Shown piece by piece: positions 1 to 10,300 of a DNA stretch of 43,077 nt; position 1 is the first letter of the stretch; every line of letters starts with the position of its first letter. The DNA is from Delftia sp. PS-11 (GTDB taxonomy: Bacteria > Pseudomonadota > Gammaproteobacteria > Burkholderiales > Burkholderiaceae_C), in NCBI RefSeq assembly GCF_029870285.1, contig NZ_JACSYA010000039.1, forward strand, positions 1 through 43,077. The letters run 5' to 3'. The translations under genes and the position numbers were made by a program. The notes beneath the pieces are model-generated. The model saw only the letters and a list, made by a program, of their open reading frames with translations, did no database searches and was not told where the DNA came from.

Positions 1-450
1 CAATTAATTTTTGATTTGATGAAATTTTTTTGACAAAATCCTTTCTCCTCATGATTTTTAATATTCAGTTTTTATATATTTGATATTTTTTGCCAGGCGC
101 AATATACCGCGATGTTCCCTGTGTAAAACGTAAAAGCTGCACCTGGATCGGTGTGAAGCAGCCGGCTGCGGGCCACTATCCATACCAGATCTGATGGTGC
201 ACGGCCGTATGTTGAGATTCATTTTTCCCGGATGGAACTTGGGTTTTGACCCTAGATCGGCTTGCGCGGCATGTTCTTGAAGACTAAATTTCCCAATAGG
301 TAATCTGTCATCCAGGTTGGGTAAGTTCGTGGTTGATTGTGGGTGTTTACTTACTGATTTATTACAAGACATTACACGTATCGTGAGATATAGCGGGAAG
401 TATCTGGATCTTCGTGCTGCATGCACTCCATGCAGGCAGGCAGGCCGGGC
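1..450. other. Non-coding flank, AT-rich at its left end
   Basis: No credible gene is visible. The first ~120 bases are strongly AT-rich, unlike the GC-rich neighbours; the rest drifts towards local composition. A 7-bp inverted repeat with a 5-base loop (417-435) lies just past the stop of the minus-strand LysR gene. It could help end that transcript but has no T-tract. The short open frames here have neither a ribosome site nor a recognisable protein. Confidence 0.6.
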
Positions 451-1317
451 TCAGCTCAGCGCTACATCGAGCAGCGCCTTGACGAGCGGACGCTGCCTGC
501 GCTGTGCCAGGCAGCACAGCGAATAGCTGATTGATAACTGCTCATCGTCGATCGGCACGGCCACCAGTCCCGGCAGCGCAATGAACTCCACCTGTGTGAC
601 AAAGCCCACGCCCATGCCCTGGGCCACTGCATGCAGGATGGCTTCGCGGCTGTTGATCTCCATGGCGCAGTGGAGCCTCACCTGCTGGCGCTGGCATGCG
701 CGCTCCACGCGGTGTCTTGTCTTGGAGCCGGGCTCGCGCAGGATCAGCCGCTCCTGGCCGATGTCGGCCGTTGCAACGCGCGGACGCCGTGTCCATTCGT
801 GGTTCTGTGGGACGACTGCGACGATACGTTCGTTGCGGTAGGGGGCGATGAGCAGGCCATCGGTCGGCGGTGGCTCGGCCAGGATGCCTACGTCCACATC
901 AACGTCAAGCAGTCCCTGCAGCGTCGTGCTCTCCGAGCCGATGGTCAGTGTCAGCTCCAGCGCGGGATGGGCCCGCCGGAAGCGGCCCGCCAGCTCCAGT
1001 GCGATGGGCGGGGAAACGGAGCCGACGCGCACCAGTCCCGACTGGAGCCTGGCCGCGTTTTGCAGGAACTGCATGGCTTCGGCCTCCTGACCGAACAGTC
1101 CCTGCGTAATGGCATACAGGTGCTCGCCGGCCTGCGTGAGCCGGATGCCGCGTGTGCCGCGCACCAGCAGCTCGACGTTGAAGCGCGACTCCAGTGCCTT
1201 GACCTGGTCCGTGACGGTAGGCTGGCCAATGTGCAGGTACTTCGCGGCCGTGGTGAAGCCGCCGGTCTTCGCGACGGCATGGAAGCAGCGGATCCATTTG
1301 TAGTACTGGTGGAACAT
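451..1317 (-). CDS. LysR-family regulator, aminoethylphosphonate-catabolism type
   Basis: This 288-residue DNA-binding regulator has the usual LysR layout: an N-terminal winged helix-turn-helix (about residues 5-65, with the recognition stretch GGFTTAAKYLHIGQPTVTDQ) and a C-terminal periplasmic-binding-like effector domain (about 90-285). The open frame runs upstream to 1656, but the ATG at 1317 gives normal LysR length and puts the HTH at the N-terminus, so I chose it. The gene is divergent from the alcohol dehydrogenase at 1599, with a 281-bp shared regulatory region, the classic arrangement for a LysR protein controlling its neighbour. The sequence reminds me of the LysR clade found beside 2-aminoethylphosphonate degradation genes. 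That assignment rests on memory and on the neighbouring dehydrogenase. Confidence 0.85.
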   Translation of the reverse strand: MFHQYYKWIRCFHAVAKTGGFTTAAKYLHIGQPTVTDQVKALESRFNVELLVRGTRGIRLTQAGEHLYAITQGLFGQEAEAMQFLQNAARLQSGLVRVGSVSPPIALELAGRFRRAHPALELTLTIGSESTTLQGLLDVDVDVGILAEPPPTDGLLIAPYRNERIVAVVPQNHEWTRRPRVATADIGQERLILREPGSKTRHRVERACQRQQVRLHCAMEINSREAILHAVAQGMGVGFVTQVEFIALPGLVAVPIDDEQLSISYSLCCLAQRRQRPLVKALLDVALS

Positions 1318-1408
1318 CGGCACGGCACGCGGGCAGCAGGAGTCGGGCTGCAGGCGAGCCTCGCACATGCCCTGGGCCCGCGCATGCACGCTTACCCGTG
1401 TTTGATTC

Positions 1409-1436
1409 GGCGCGGTGCAACTGGCGCGGTGCAACC
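1409..1436. repeat. 14-bp tandem repeat in divergent promoter region
   Basis: Two adjacent 14-base units, identical at 13 positions (GGCGCGGTGCAAC followed by T or C), lie between the divergent LysR and dehydrogenase genes. The position fits a regulator-binding site, but a neutral duplication is equally possible. Confidence 0.6.
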
Positions 1437-1598
1437 GGCATCGCGCGCCACAGTCCCTTGGTGCCTCCCATCGGTTTCGGGCCGGGGGGGCGGCGCAAAT
1501 CCGATTGGACGCGACCCTGGCGCGGCACCGACACTTCGGCCCATAGAACGCACGGCAGCCAATCTGCTCACCATCATCCCACGACAGGAGATGCCACG

Positions 1599-2690
1599 AT
1601 GCCTCACAGCTTCCATAATCCCGTTGCGGTCCATTGCGGCCAGGGCAGCCTTGCACGCCTGCCGCATATCCTCGCCGGCCGGCGTGTGGCCCTCATCACA
1701 TTCCCCGAGGCACGTGGCCTGGGGCTGGTGGCACGCCTGCAGGCCATGCTGGGCGATGCGCTGATCACGGTCATTGAGGAGGTGGACCCCAACCCCGACG
1801 TCGCCTGGCTGGAACCCCTCTACAACGCGTTCTGGCGGGACGAGGCCAGGATCGACGCCATGGTGGCCGTGGGCGGCGGCAGCGCCATGGATACCGCCAA
1901 GGTGCTGATGGCCGGCACCGCCAGCCGCCGGTTTGGCGAATTGCGTCACCTGCTGGCGGCGGGGCAGCCCTTCGCTGCGGCACGGACCATGCCGCTGATC
2001 GCCGTGCCCACCACGGCGGGCACGGGCAGCGAGGTGACGCCCTGGGCCACCGTCTGGGATGCTGCTGCGCACCGGAAATATTCGCTGCACCTGGATACGA
2101 CCTGGCCCGAGGCAGCCATCGTCGATCCTGTGCTCATGCTGACCGTGCCGGCTGCCACCACCGTGTCCACGGGGCTCGATGCGCTATCGCATGCGCTGGA
2201 GTCGATCTGGAACGTGAATGCCAATCCGGTCTCCGACAGTCTGGCCATTTCGGCGGCGCAGGACATCTTCGCCTGCCTGCCCGCGCTGCGCGCGGATCTG
2301 GGCCATATCGGGCTGCGCGAGCGCATGGCGCATGCCGCGCTCAAGGCCGGCATGGCGTTCTCCAATACCCGGACCGCGCTGGCCCACTCAATTTCATACG
2401 AAATGACGCTGCGCTATGGACTGGCGCACGGCATTGCCTGTTCTTTCACGCTGCCCATGGTGCTGGAGATGGCCTGGTCGCGCTCGCCTGAACGAGACCA
2501 GGTGCTGCAGCGCCTGTTCGGCCCCGATCTGACGGTTGCAGCAGGGCATTTGCGCGGTTTTCTCCAGGGCCTGGGCGTCAGGACCGGGTTTGCCGACTAC
2601 GGCATTGCCGATGACGAGGCCCGGGCCATGATCGCTCGCGCATTGCAGGGCGCGCGCGGGCGCAACTTCATCGGCATCCAGGCTGCCTGA
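1599..2690 (+). CDS. Iron-containing alcohol dehydrogenase, phosphonate-metabolism type
   Basis: This 363-residue protein belongs to the type III (Fe-dependent) alcohol dehydrogenases. It has the NAD(P)-binding GGGSAMDTAK motif at about residues 92-101, the TTAGTGSE segment that lines the cofactor site, the metal-site helix GLDALSHALES and two later His-bearing segments (TALAHSISY, GLAHGIACS). These enzymes interconvert an aldehyde and an alcohol in the cytoplasm. It most resembles the subgroup annotated as phosphonate-metabolism-associated, in which phosphonoacetaldehyde-type compounds are proposed substrates; the actual substrate is not shown by sequence. The start at 1599 is supported by AGGAG at 1586-1590. 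The LysR gene upstream is divergent and an MFS permease gene follows 145 bp downstream, suggesting a transport/oxidation unit. The stop codon sits inside a 10-bp tandem repeat array. Confidence 0.85.
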   Translation: MPHSFHNPVAVHCGQGSLARLPHILAGRRVALITFPEARGLGLVARLQAMLGDALITVIEEVDPNPDVAWLEPLYNAFWRDEARIDAMVAVGGGSAMDTAKVLMAGTASRRFGELRHLLAAGQPFAAARTMPLIAVPTTAGTGSEVTPWATVWDAAAHRKYSLHLDTTWPEAAIVDPVLMLTVPAATTVSTGLDALSHALESIWNVNANPVSDSLAISAAQDIFACLPALRADLGHIGLRERMAHAALKAGMAFSNTRTALAHSISYEMTLRYGLAHGIACSFTLPMVLEMAWSRSPERDQVLQRLFGPDLTVAAGHLRGFLQGLGVRTGFADYGIADDEARAMIARALQGARGRNFIGIQAA

Positions 2691-2730
2691 CGCCGCCTGA
2701 CGCCGCCTGACGCCGCCTGACGCCGCCTGA
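2681..2730. repeat. 10-bp tandem repeat array over the dehydrogenase stop codon
   Basis: Four perfect copies of CGCCGCCTGA (2691-2730) follow one imperfect copy, GGCTGCCTGA (2681-2690), whose TGA is the dehydrogenase stop. Because the unit is 10 bp and contains TGA, successive copies place a stop in all three plus-strand frames. Confidence 0.9.
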
Positions 2731-2835
2731 GGCATGCGGGCCGCAGGCCACCTGCCAATACACCCCGTCAACGCATCCGCCAGCGCAACCGCTGGCTTCG
2801 CGGACGCCTGTCCGCTCCCCCGATGGAGGCTGACC

Positions 2836-4134
2836 ATGCAACCGGCAACCCATACGCCCGCGACGGGCACACCTCTGGACAAGGCATTGCGCAGGGCACA
2901 GTGGCGCATGCTGCTGGCAGCCATGTTCTGCTACCTGTTTTTCTACACCGGACGCCAGACATTCGGCTTTGCCATTCCCGGCATCCAGGCCGAGTTCGGT
3001 CTGTCCAAGCAGGCGCTGGGCTGGGCCTCCACCGCCTTGCTGTGGTGCTACGCCATCGGCCAGGCCATCAATGGCAACCTGGGCGACAAATTCGGCGGCC
3101 GCCGGGTGATGGCGGCCGGTGCAGTGCTCTCGTGCGCAGCCAACTGGGTCGTCAGCTTCTCGACCGGATTCAAAAGCCTGACCATTGCCTGGGGCGTCAA
3201 CGGCTACTTCCAGGCGCTGGGCTGGGCGCCCGGCAGCCGCCTGCTGTCCAACTGGTGGAGTGCGGGCGAGCGCGGCAAGGTCTATGGCTTTTATGTGTTC
3301 GCTGCCGGCTGCGCATCCGTGCTGTCTTTCGTCACCTCCATCGTCGTCGTGAACGTGCTGCACCTGGACTGGCGCTGGATTTTCCGGCTGCCGGTGCTGC
3401 TCATGCTGCTGGGGGGTATTGCCTTCTACCTGATCGCCTGCGAAAGGCCCGAGGATCTGGGTTTCGCATCGCCCGATACCCACGAGGGCGGCACGCAGGG
3501 GCCGCCGCGCATGCAGTCCAGCCCGCAGGAGCAAGAGGGCTCCTGGGCGCGCTACCAGGCGGTGCTGCGCAACCCTCGGCTGATCATTGCGGCACTCTCC
3601 ATCGGTTTTCAGAATGCCGCGCGCTATGGCCTGATCGTCTGGGTGCCGGTGCACTTCCTGGGCAGGGACTGGGCCAAGGCGTCGGACGGGCCGCTGGACC
3701 CTGCGTGGATTTCCGTCGCGCTGCCGGTGGGCATGGCCTTTGGCGCGCTCTCCAATGGCTGGATCTCCGACAAGGTGTTCGGCTCCCGGCGCGACAAGGC
3801 CATTGTGCTGTACATGCTGCTGGGGGCGGTCGCCTCGGCGGGCATGTATGTGCTGCCCGCAGGCCTTGCCGGGCTGGCGATGCTGTTCCTGGCGGGCTTT
3901 TTCGTCTACGGACCCGCGTCCTCGTTCTGGGCGCTGTGCCCCGATCTGGTCGGCACCCGGCGGGCCGGGACGGCCACGGGGGTCATGAACTTCTTCTCGT
4001 ACCTGTTCGCGGGCCTGGGAGAGCCGCTGATCGGCCGCCTGCTCGACCAGGCCGGGGACACATCGCTGGTGTTTCCCGTCGTGGCGGCCAGTTGCCTGGC
4101 CAGCGCCGGCATTGCGTTCTTCATCCGCCGCTGA
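2836..4134 (+). CDS. MFS permease, organophosphate:phosphate antiporter type
   Basis: This 432-residue inner-membrane transporter has about twelve hydrophobic segments in two halves. The first half carries YTGRQTFGFAIPG and a loop DKFGGRRVM resembling the MFS signature between helices 2 and 3. The GWAPGSRLLSNWW stretch and overall layout resemble the phosphoglycerate/glycerol-3-phosphate transporter group (UhpT/GlpT/PgtP). An in-frame ATG at 2734 would add 34 non-hydrophobic residues. I prefer 2836, which has GGAGG six bases upstream. It lies 145 bp after the dehydrogenase, separated by the 10-bp repeats, and is probably co-regulated with it. Uptake of a phosphonate or phosphate ester would fit the context; the substrate is inferred. 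Confidence 0.8.
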   Translation: MQPATHTPATGTPLDKALRRAQWRMLLAAMFCYLFFYTGRQTFGFAIPGIQAEFGLSKQALGWASTALLWCYAIGQAINGNLGDKFGGRRVMAAGAVLSCAANWVVSFSTGFKSLTIAWGVNGYFQALGWAPGSRLLSNWWSAGERGKVYGFYVFAAGCASVLSFVTSIVVVNVLHLDWRWIFRLPVLLMLLGGIAFYLIACERPEDLGFASPDTHEGGTQGPPRMQSSPQEQEGSWARYQAVLRNPRLIIAALSIGFQNAARYGLIVWVPVHFLGRDWAKASDGPLDPAWISVALPVGMAFGALSNGWISDKVFGSRRDKAIVLYMLLGAVASAGMYVLPAGLAGLAMLFLAGFFVYGPASSFWALCPDLVGTRRAGTATGVMNFFSYLFAGLGEPLIGRLLDQAGDTSLVFPVVAASCLASAGIAFFIRR

Positions 4135-4345
4135 TGGGGCTGTGCCGGGCGAAGCCAGGATGAACTGGACTCGCAACAGGCGGTGATGCACTCCTGCATG
4201 CAGCGATGCCGCTGGGGTCGGGCGGTATTTTTTGCTTGAAGAAGCCCTGCCGGCCCTCCATCTCGGTCCTGGCGCCTGATTCGCAGCGGACAATCATCAG
4301 GCCGCATGCCGCACAGGCTGCCTGGCGCCCCGAGGACCACCGCGC

Positions 4346-7300
4346 ATGACAGAAGAAGACCCGAGCCGAGTTTCACCCGCCGCCTCCGCCAGCCCCACGG
4401 CGCCCGAGCCGGCTGTACATTTGCGCATTGCCACCGTCGCCAAGCTCAATTTCGCCGACTTCCAGAATGCTGTGCCTGCGCTGCTGGAACTGGAAGTCAT
4501 CAACGACAGTCCGTTGCCGCTGCAGGACCTGAGCCTGCATCTGACGGCCGAGCCTGCGGTGATCCAGCCGCGCACATGGCATCTGGACGCGGTGGCGGCG
4601 CACAGCGCCTACCCGCTGACGGATCTGGATGTGTCGCTCGATGGCGCCTTGCTGGCGCGCCTGACGGAGGCCGAGCCGGCCGCGCTGCGGCTGGAGTTGC
4701 GCCGCCGTGGCGATGCCGGGGCCGTGCTGGCCCGGCACTCGCACACGGTGGAGCTGCTGGCGCGCAATCAGTGGGGTGGGCTGGGCCATCTGCCCGAGAT
4801 GGTGGCGGCCTTCGTGCAGCCCAATGACCCTGCCGTGGACCGCATTCTCAAGGGCGCAGCGCAGGCGCTTCAGGCCGCAGGCAAGCCGGGTGCCATCGAC
4901 GGCTATGAGCAAGGCCCCAGGCGGGCCTGGGAACTGGCTTCCGCCATCTGGACATCCGTGCTCCAGAAAAAGATCCACTATGCGCTGCCGCCCGCCAGCT
5001 TCGAGCACACGGGCCAGAAGATACGCGCCACGGGCCAGGTGCTGGAGGCGGGCCTGGCGACCTGCATGGATCTGGCGCTGCTGTTCGCCTCCTGCCTGGA
5101 GCAGGCGCATCTGAACCCGCTGCTGGTTTTCATGCGCGGCCATGCTTTCGTGGGGCTGTGGCTGCGCCCGCAGGAATTTTCCACGGCGGTGGTCGATGAC
5201 ATCACGGCGGTGCGCACGCGGCTCAAGCTGCAGGAGCTGGTGCTTTTCGAGGCCACGCTGGCGGCCCAGGGCCAGCCTGTGGCCTTCAGCCAGGCGATTG
5301 ACCATGCCAGCCGCCAGCTGTCCGAAGAGCAGGAGGACCGCTTCGAGTTGCTGGTGGATGTGCGCCGCGCGCGCATGTCGCGCATCAGGCCGCTGGCGCT
5401 GGCACAGCAGGCGCCAGCGGCGCCTGCCGACGCGCAGGGCGAAGCGCAGCTGGGTGTCGAGGATGCCCCCGATCTGCCGCTGCAGCCGCCCCTGAAAGAG
5501 GTGCCCACGGCTGAACTGGACCCCAAGGACCGGCTGGCCCGCTGGCAAAGGCGGCTGCTGGACCTGTCGCTGCGCAACGCGCTGCTGCATTTCAGGCCGG
5601 GCAAGAAATCGCTGCAGCTGGAGGTGGCTGCGCCTGCGCTCGAAGATGCGCTGGCGCAGGGCCAGGCGCTCAGGCTGCTGCCCAGTCCCGAGCTCATGCA
5701 GGGCAAGGACCCGCGCAGCCAGCAGTTGCACGAGGCGCGCACTCTGGAAGACCTGCGCCGCGCGCATGCGCAGCAGGCGCTGCAGCGCCGCGAGGTGTTC
5801 ATCGCGCTGGAGGCGCCGGAGCTGGACACCCGGTTCGTGGAGCTGTATCGCAGCGCGCGCAATGCCCTGCAGGAAGGGGGCGCCAACACGCTGTTCGTGG
5901 CCCTGGGCTTTCTGGTGTGGACGCGGCCCGACAAACCCGATGCGCGCCTGCGCGCGCCGCTGATTCTGCTGCCCGTCACGCTGGAGCGCCAAAGCGCCCG
6001 CTCCGGCTTCACGCTGCATGCGCACGAGGACGAGCCGCGCTTCAATCCCACCCTGGTCGAGATGCTGCGCCAGGACTTTCAGCTCGAACTGGGCGTGCCT
6101 GCGGGCGACCTGCCGCGCGATGAGGCCGGGCTGGATATCGCCAGCATCTGGGCGCGCGTGCGCGAGGCCATCAAGGACGTGCGCGGCTGGGAGGTCAGCG
6201 AAGACGTTGTGCTGTCGATGTTTTCCTTCGCCAAGCACCTGATGTGGAAGGACCTGGCCGAGCGCGCGCACCAGCTGCGCGCCTCGCCCGTGGTGGCGCA
6301 CCTGATCGATACCCCGCGCGAGCCCTACCGCTCGGAGACGCCATTTCCCGATGCGCACCGGCTGGACCAGGAGTTTGCGCCGCAGCAGGTCTTCAGCCCT
6401 TTGCCGGCCGATTCCTCGCAGCTGTCGGCCATCATGGCCGCCTCCCGTGGCAAGGATTTCGTGCTCATCGGCCCGCCGGGTACCGGCAAGAGCCAGACGA
6501 TTGCCAATCTGATTGCCCAGTGCCTGGCCGAAGACAAGCGTGTGCTGTTCGTGGCCGAGAAGATCGCCGCGCTGGATGTGGTGTACCGCCGTCTGCGCGA
6601 AGTGGGCCTGGGCGAGTTCTGCCTGGAGCTGCATTCCAACAAAAGCCGCAAGCTCGATGTGCTGGGCCAGCTGCAGAAATCCTGGGATTCGCATGGCCAG
6701 GTGGATGCCGAGGCCTGGGCCGCCAAGGCGCGGCAGCTGGGCCGGCTGCGCGAGCAGCTGTCGGCGTATGTGCAGCGGCTGCACCACCGCCATGGCAACG
6801 GCTGGACGGTCTACCGCGCCATCGGCGCCGTCTCGGGCGGCCAGGCGCTGCCTGCGCTCGATTTTGGCTGGCCTGCCTCCGATGCCCATGACGATGCAGC
6901 CATGGCCCGGCTGCGCGAGCTGGCGGCCCGGCTGCGGGCCAACGCGCAGGCCCTGGGCACGCACCAGCTGCAAAACGGGCCTTTGGCGACGGTGCATACC
7001 CGCGACTGGTCCGTGCGCTGGCAGCAGCAGATGGTGGGCGCAGCCCAGGCCCTGGCCGAAGCGGGCCAGGGCTTTGCCAGCGCCTCTGCGGCACTGGGCC
7101 GGCTGCTGGGCATCGAGTGGCCGCCGCTGGGGCGGCAGGCGCGCTCCGCACTGGGCGTGATTGCCCGCACCTTGCCTGCAGCGGCAGGCCGGGGCCTGGG
7201 TTTTTGCGCCTTGGCCGACAGCGCCCAGACCTGCGAGGCCCTGCAATCGGCCAGCGAGCTGCTGGCGCGTCACCGTGCACTGTCGGCGCAGATGTCGGCG

Positions 7301-10300
7301 CCCTGGACCGAAGAGCTGCAGGCACGGCTGTCCCTGGCACTGGATCTGCTGGCGCAGCGGCGTCATCTGCAGTCGGGCCTGGGGGCGCCCTGGCCCATGG
7401 CGCTTTGCGATGAACTGGAGAGGGGCCTGCAGTGCCTGGCCGAGATCGCTGCCCTGCGCCAGGGCCTGTCCGTGCCCTATGGCGAGGGCATCAACGACAT
7501 CCCTGTGGCGCAGCTGCAGCGGGAATGGGCCAAGGCAGAAAAGTCGTTCTGGCCGCTGTCCTGGCTGGGGCGGCGCAAGGTGCGCGCAGCGCTGGATGCT
7601 GCCATCGAGGGCACGGACGAGCCGCGCGTGGCCCATGATCTGGCCAGCCTGGTGCGCATCAGGAAGCTGCGCGATGAAATCGAGCAGATCCAGGCGGGCG
7701 CGGCCGACGGCCTGTGGAGCGGCCTGCGCACGCGGGCCGAGGCTGTGCGCAGCGCCTTGCTGGCCAATGCTGCCCTGCAGGCGGCCCGTGCGCAAAGGGC
7801 GTTTTCGCTCGATGGCCTGGAGCCAGCCGCCCAAGGCCTTTGCGGCGAGCGTTGGGCCGCCGAAGTGCGGCGCCTGCAGGCATTGCACCAGCTGGACCAT
7901 CGGCTGGGCGGTTGCCAGCCCCTGGCCGAGGTCAGCCACGGCCTGTGGAATGGCCTCGATACCGATGCCCCGGCGCTGCACGATGCGCTGGACTTCGAAA
8001 ACGAACGGCTGCAGCTGATGCAGCGCGGCAGCATGGCGCAGCCGCATGCGGCTGTCGGCCAGGGCCGCTGCGGCGCGCTGCTGCAGCAAGAGCATGGCCA
8101 TCTGCTGGCCCGGGCCGCGATCGAACAGCGCCTGCTGGCCATGGACATGCTGCAGACCCGCTGCCCGGGCATCTGGGAAGGGCTGGACACACAGCCCGAG
8201 GTGGTGGAGCGCGCGCTGCGGCTGCAGGCATCGCTGCAGGCCGGGCTGTCGGGCCTGGATCTGCCGCCTGCGCAGTCCGCGCAACTGCGCCAGGCGCTGC
8301 ACCAGGCACTGTCCGGCGATGCATCTGGCGGCGATGCGGCCGGCATGGCCCAGACCTGCCAGCAGCTGCTGCAGGCCCTGATGGCGCTGCATTCGGCTGC
8401 CGAGCATTTCAGTGCCGCTGCTGCCCACCCTGAAAGCCTGCGCCGCTCCTTTGCCGAGCGCCCCGCCAGCCAGCTGGCCGAGGCAGCGGCAGGGCTGCTG
8501 GCCCACCGCGACAGCCTGCATGCATGGTGTGCCTGGCGCAGCGCCCAGGCCGGGGCGCGGGCCGAAGGGCTTGGCGCGCTGGCCGATGCCATCGAAGCCG
8601 GGAGCATCGCTGCACAGCAGGTGCCGCAGGCCTTCGAGGTCAATTACGCGCGCTGGTGGCTGGCGCTGGCCGTCGATGAAGACGAAGTCCTCAAGCGCTT
8701 CGTGCCAGCCGAGCACGAGCAGCGCATTGCCGAATTCCGCGCGCTGGACGACGAGTTCACGTCCGTCACGCGCCAGTGGATACGGGCCCGGCTGTGCGCG
8801 GCCCTGCCAGCGGCCGACAGCATCCAGCGCCACAGCGAATGGGGCATTCTGCGCCGTGAGATCACCAAGAAGCGCCAGCATCTGCCCCTGCGCCAGCTGC
8901 TGGAGCAGATTCCCAGTGCCGTGCTGCGCCTGACGCCCTGCCTGCTCATGAGCCCGCTGTCGATTGCGCAGTATCTGAGCGCTGAGACCAGCAATTTCGA
9001 CATCGTCATCTTCGACGAGGCCTCGCAGATTCCCGTCTGGGATGCCATTGGCGCCATGGCCCGGGCCCGGCAGGTGGTCATGGTGGGCGACCCCAGGCAA
9101 TTGCCGCCTTCGAGCTTCTTTGACCGCGCCGACAGCGGCGATGACGATGAGGCACCCATTGAGGGCGACATGGAAAGCATTCTCGACGAATGCCTGGGCG
9201 CCAGCCTGCCCACGCGCCACCTGTCATGGCACTACCGTTCGCGCCATGAAAGCCTGATCGCTTTCAGCAATCACCGCTACTACGGCGGCGGGTTGGTGAC
9301 CTTCCCGTCGCCAGTCACCGATGACCGTGCCGTCAGCTTCCATTTCGTGCAGGGCCGCTATGAAAAGGGCGGCGCCCGCATCAACCAGCCCGAGGCTATG
9401 GCCCTGGTGGCTGACCTCGTGGGGCGGCTGCGCTCGCCGGGTTTTCGCGAGGCTGGCACCACCATCGGCGTGGTGACTTTCAACGCACAGCAGCAAAGCC
9501 TGATCGAGGACCTGCTGGACGAAGAGCGGCGCAAGGACCCCGATCTCGAGTCCTTCTTCAGCGAGGCGCAGCTGGAGCCCGTGTTCGTCAAGAACCTGGA
9601 GAGCGTGCAGGGCGATGAGCGCGACATCATGTATTTCTCCATCACCTACGGGCCGGACCTCTCGGGCGCGGTGTCTATGAACTTCGGCCCGCTCAACCGC
9701 GATGGCGGCGAGCGGCGGCTGAACGTGGCGGTGACGCGCGCGCGCCAGGAACTGCGCGTCTTCTCCAGCCTGCGCGGCGAGCAGATGGACCTGTCGCGCA
9801 CCCAGGCGGCGGGTGTGCGCGATCTCAAGCACTTTCTGGAATTTGCCGAGCGTGGCTCCCGGGCGCTGGCTGAGGCCCACCGTGGCAGCCAGGGCGATTT
9901 CGACAGCCCCTTCGAGGCCAGCGTCGCCCAGGCGCTGCAGGCCAGGGGCTGGCAGGTGCACACGCAGGTCGGCGCCTCGTCATTCCGTGTGGATCTGGGC
10001 GTGGTGCATCCGGACTTCGCGGGCCGCTACCTGGCCGGCGTGGAGTGCGATGGAGCCACCTACCACCGCTCGGCCACGGCGCGCGATCGCGACAAGCTGC
10101 GCGAACAGGTGCTGCGCGGCCTGGGCTGGCAGATCCTGCGCATCTGGTCCACCGACTGGTGGGTCAATCCTGGCGGCACCCTGGAGCGTATCCATGCAGC
10201 GCTGACCGACCTGCTGACCCAGGACCGGCTGGGCCGGGAGGCCGCAGCGCCACAGGAGCCTGCCGTTGAGGCCGATGCGCCCAGCGCCGCGCCACTGTCC

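Noticed and set aside
24..70. TTGACA with AT-rich downstream sequence as a promoter near the left edge
   Set aside because: The spacing to any TATAAT-like box is too long, and no gene follows on that strand within a sensible distance.
58..426. 122-codon minus-strand frame at the left edge
   Set aside because: It has mixed composition, no ribosome site and no recognisable family; it spans the change from AT-rich to GC-rich sequence.
2668..4293. 541-codon minus-strand frame over the MFS permease
   Set aside because: It is a shadow of the permease, whose transmembrane pattern and GGAGG ribosome site are convincing.
4373..9220. A 1,615-codon open frame on the minus strand opposite the helicase gene
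   Set aside because: It mirrors a GC-rich gene with clear helicase and nuclease motifs. Its translation is Gln/Arg/Ala-rich with no domain pattern and no ribosome site.
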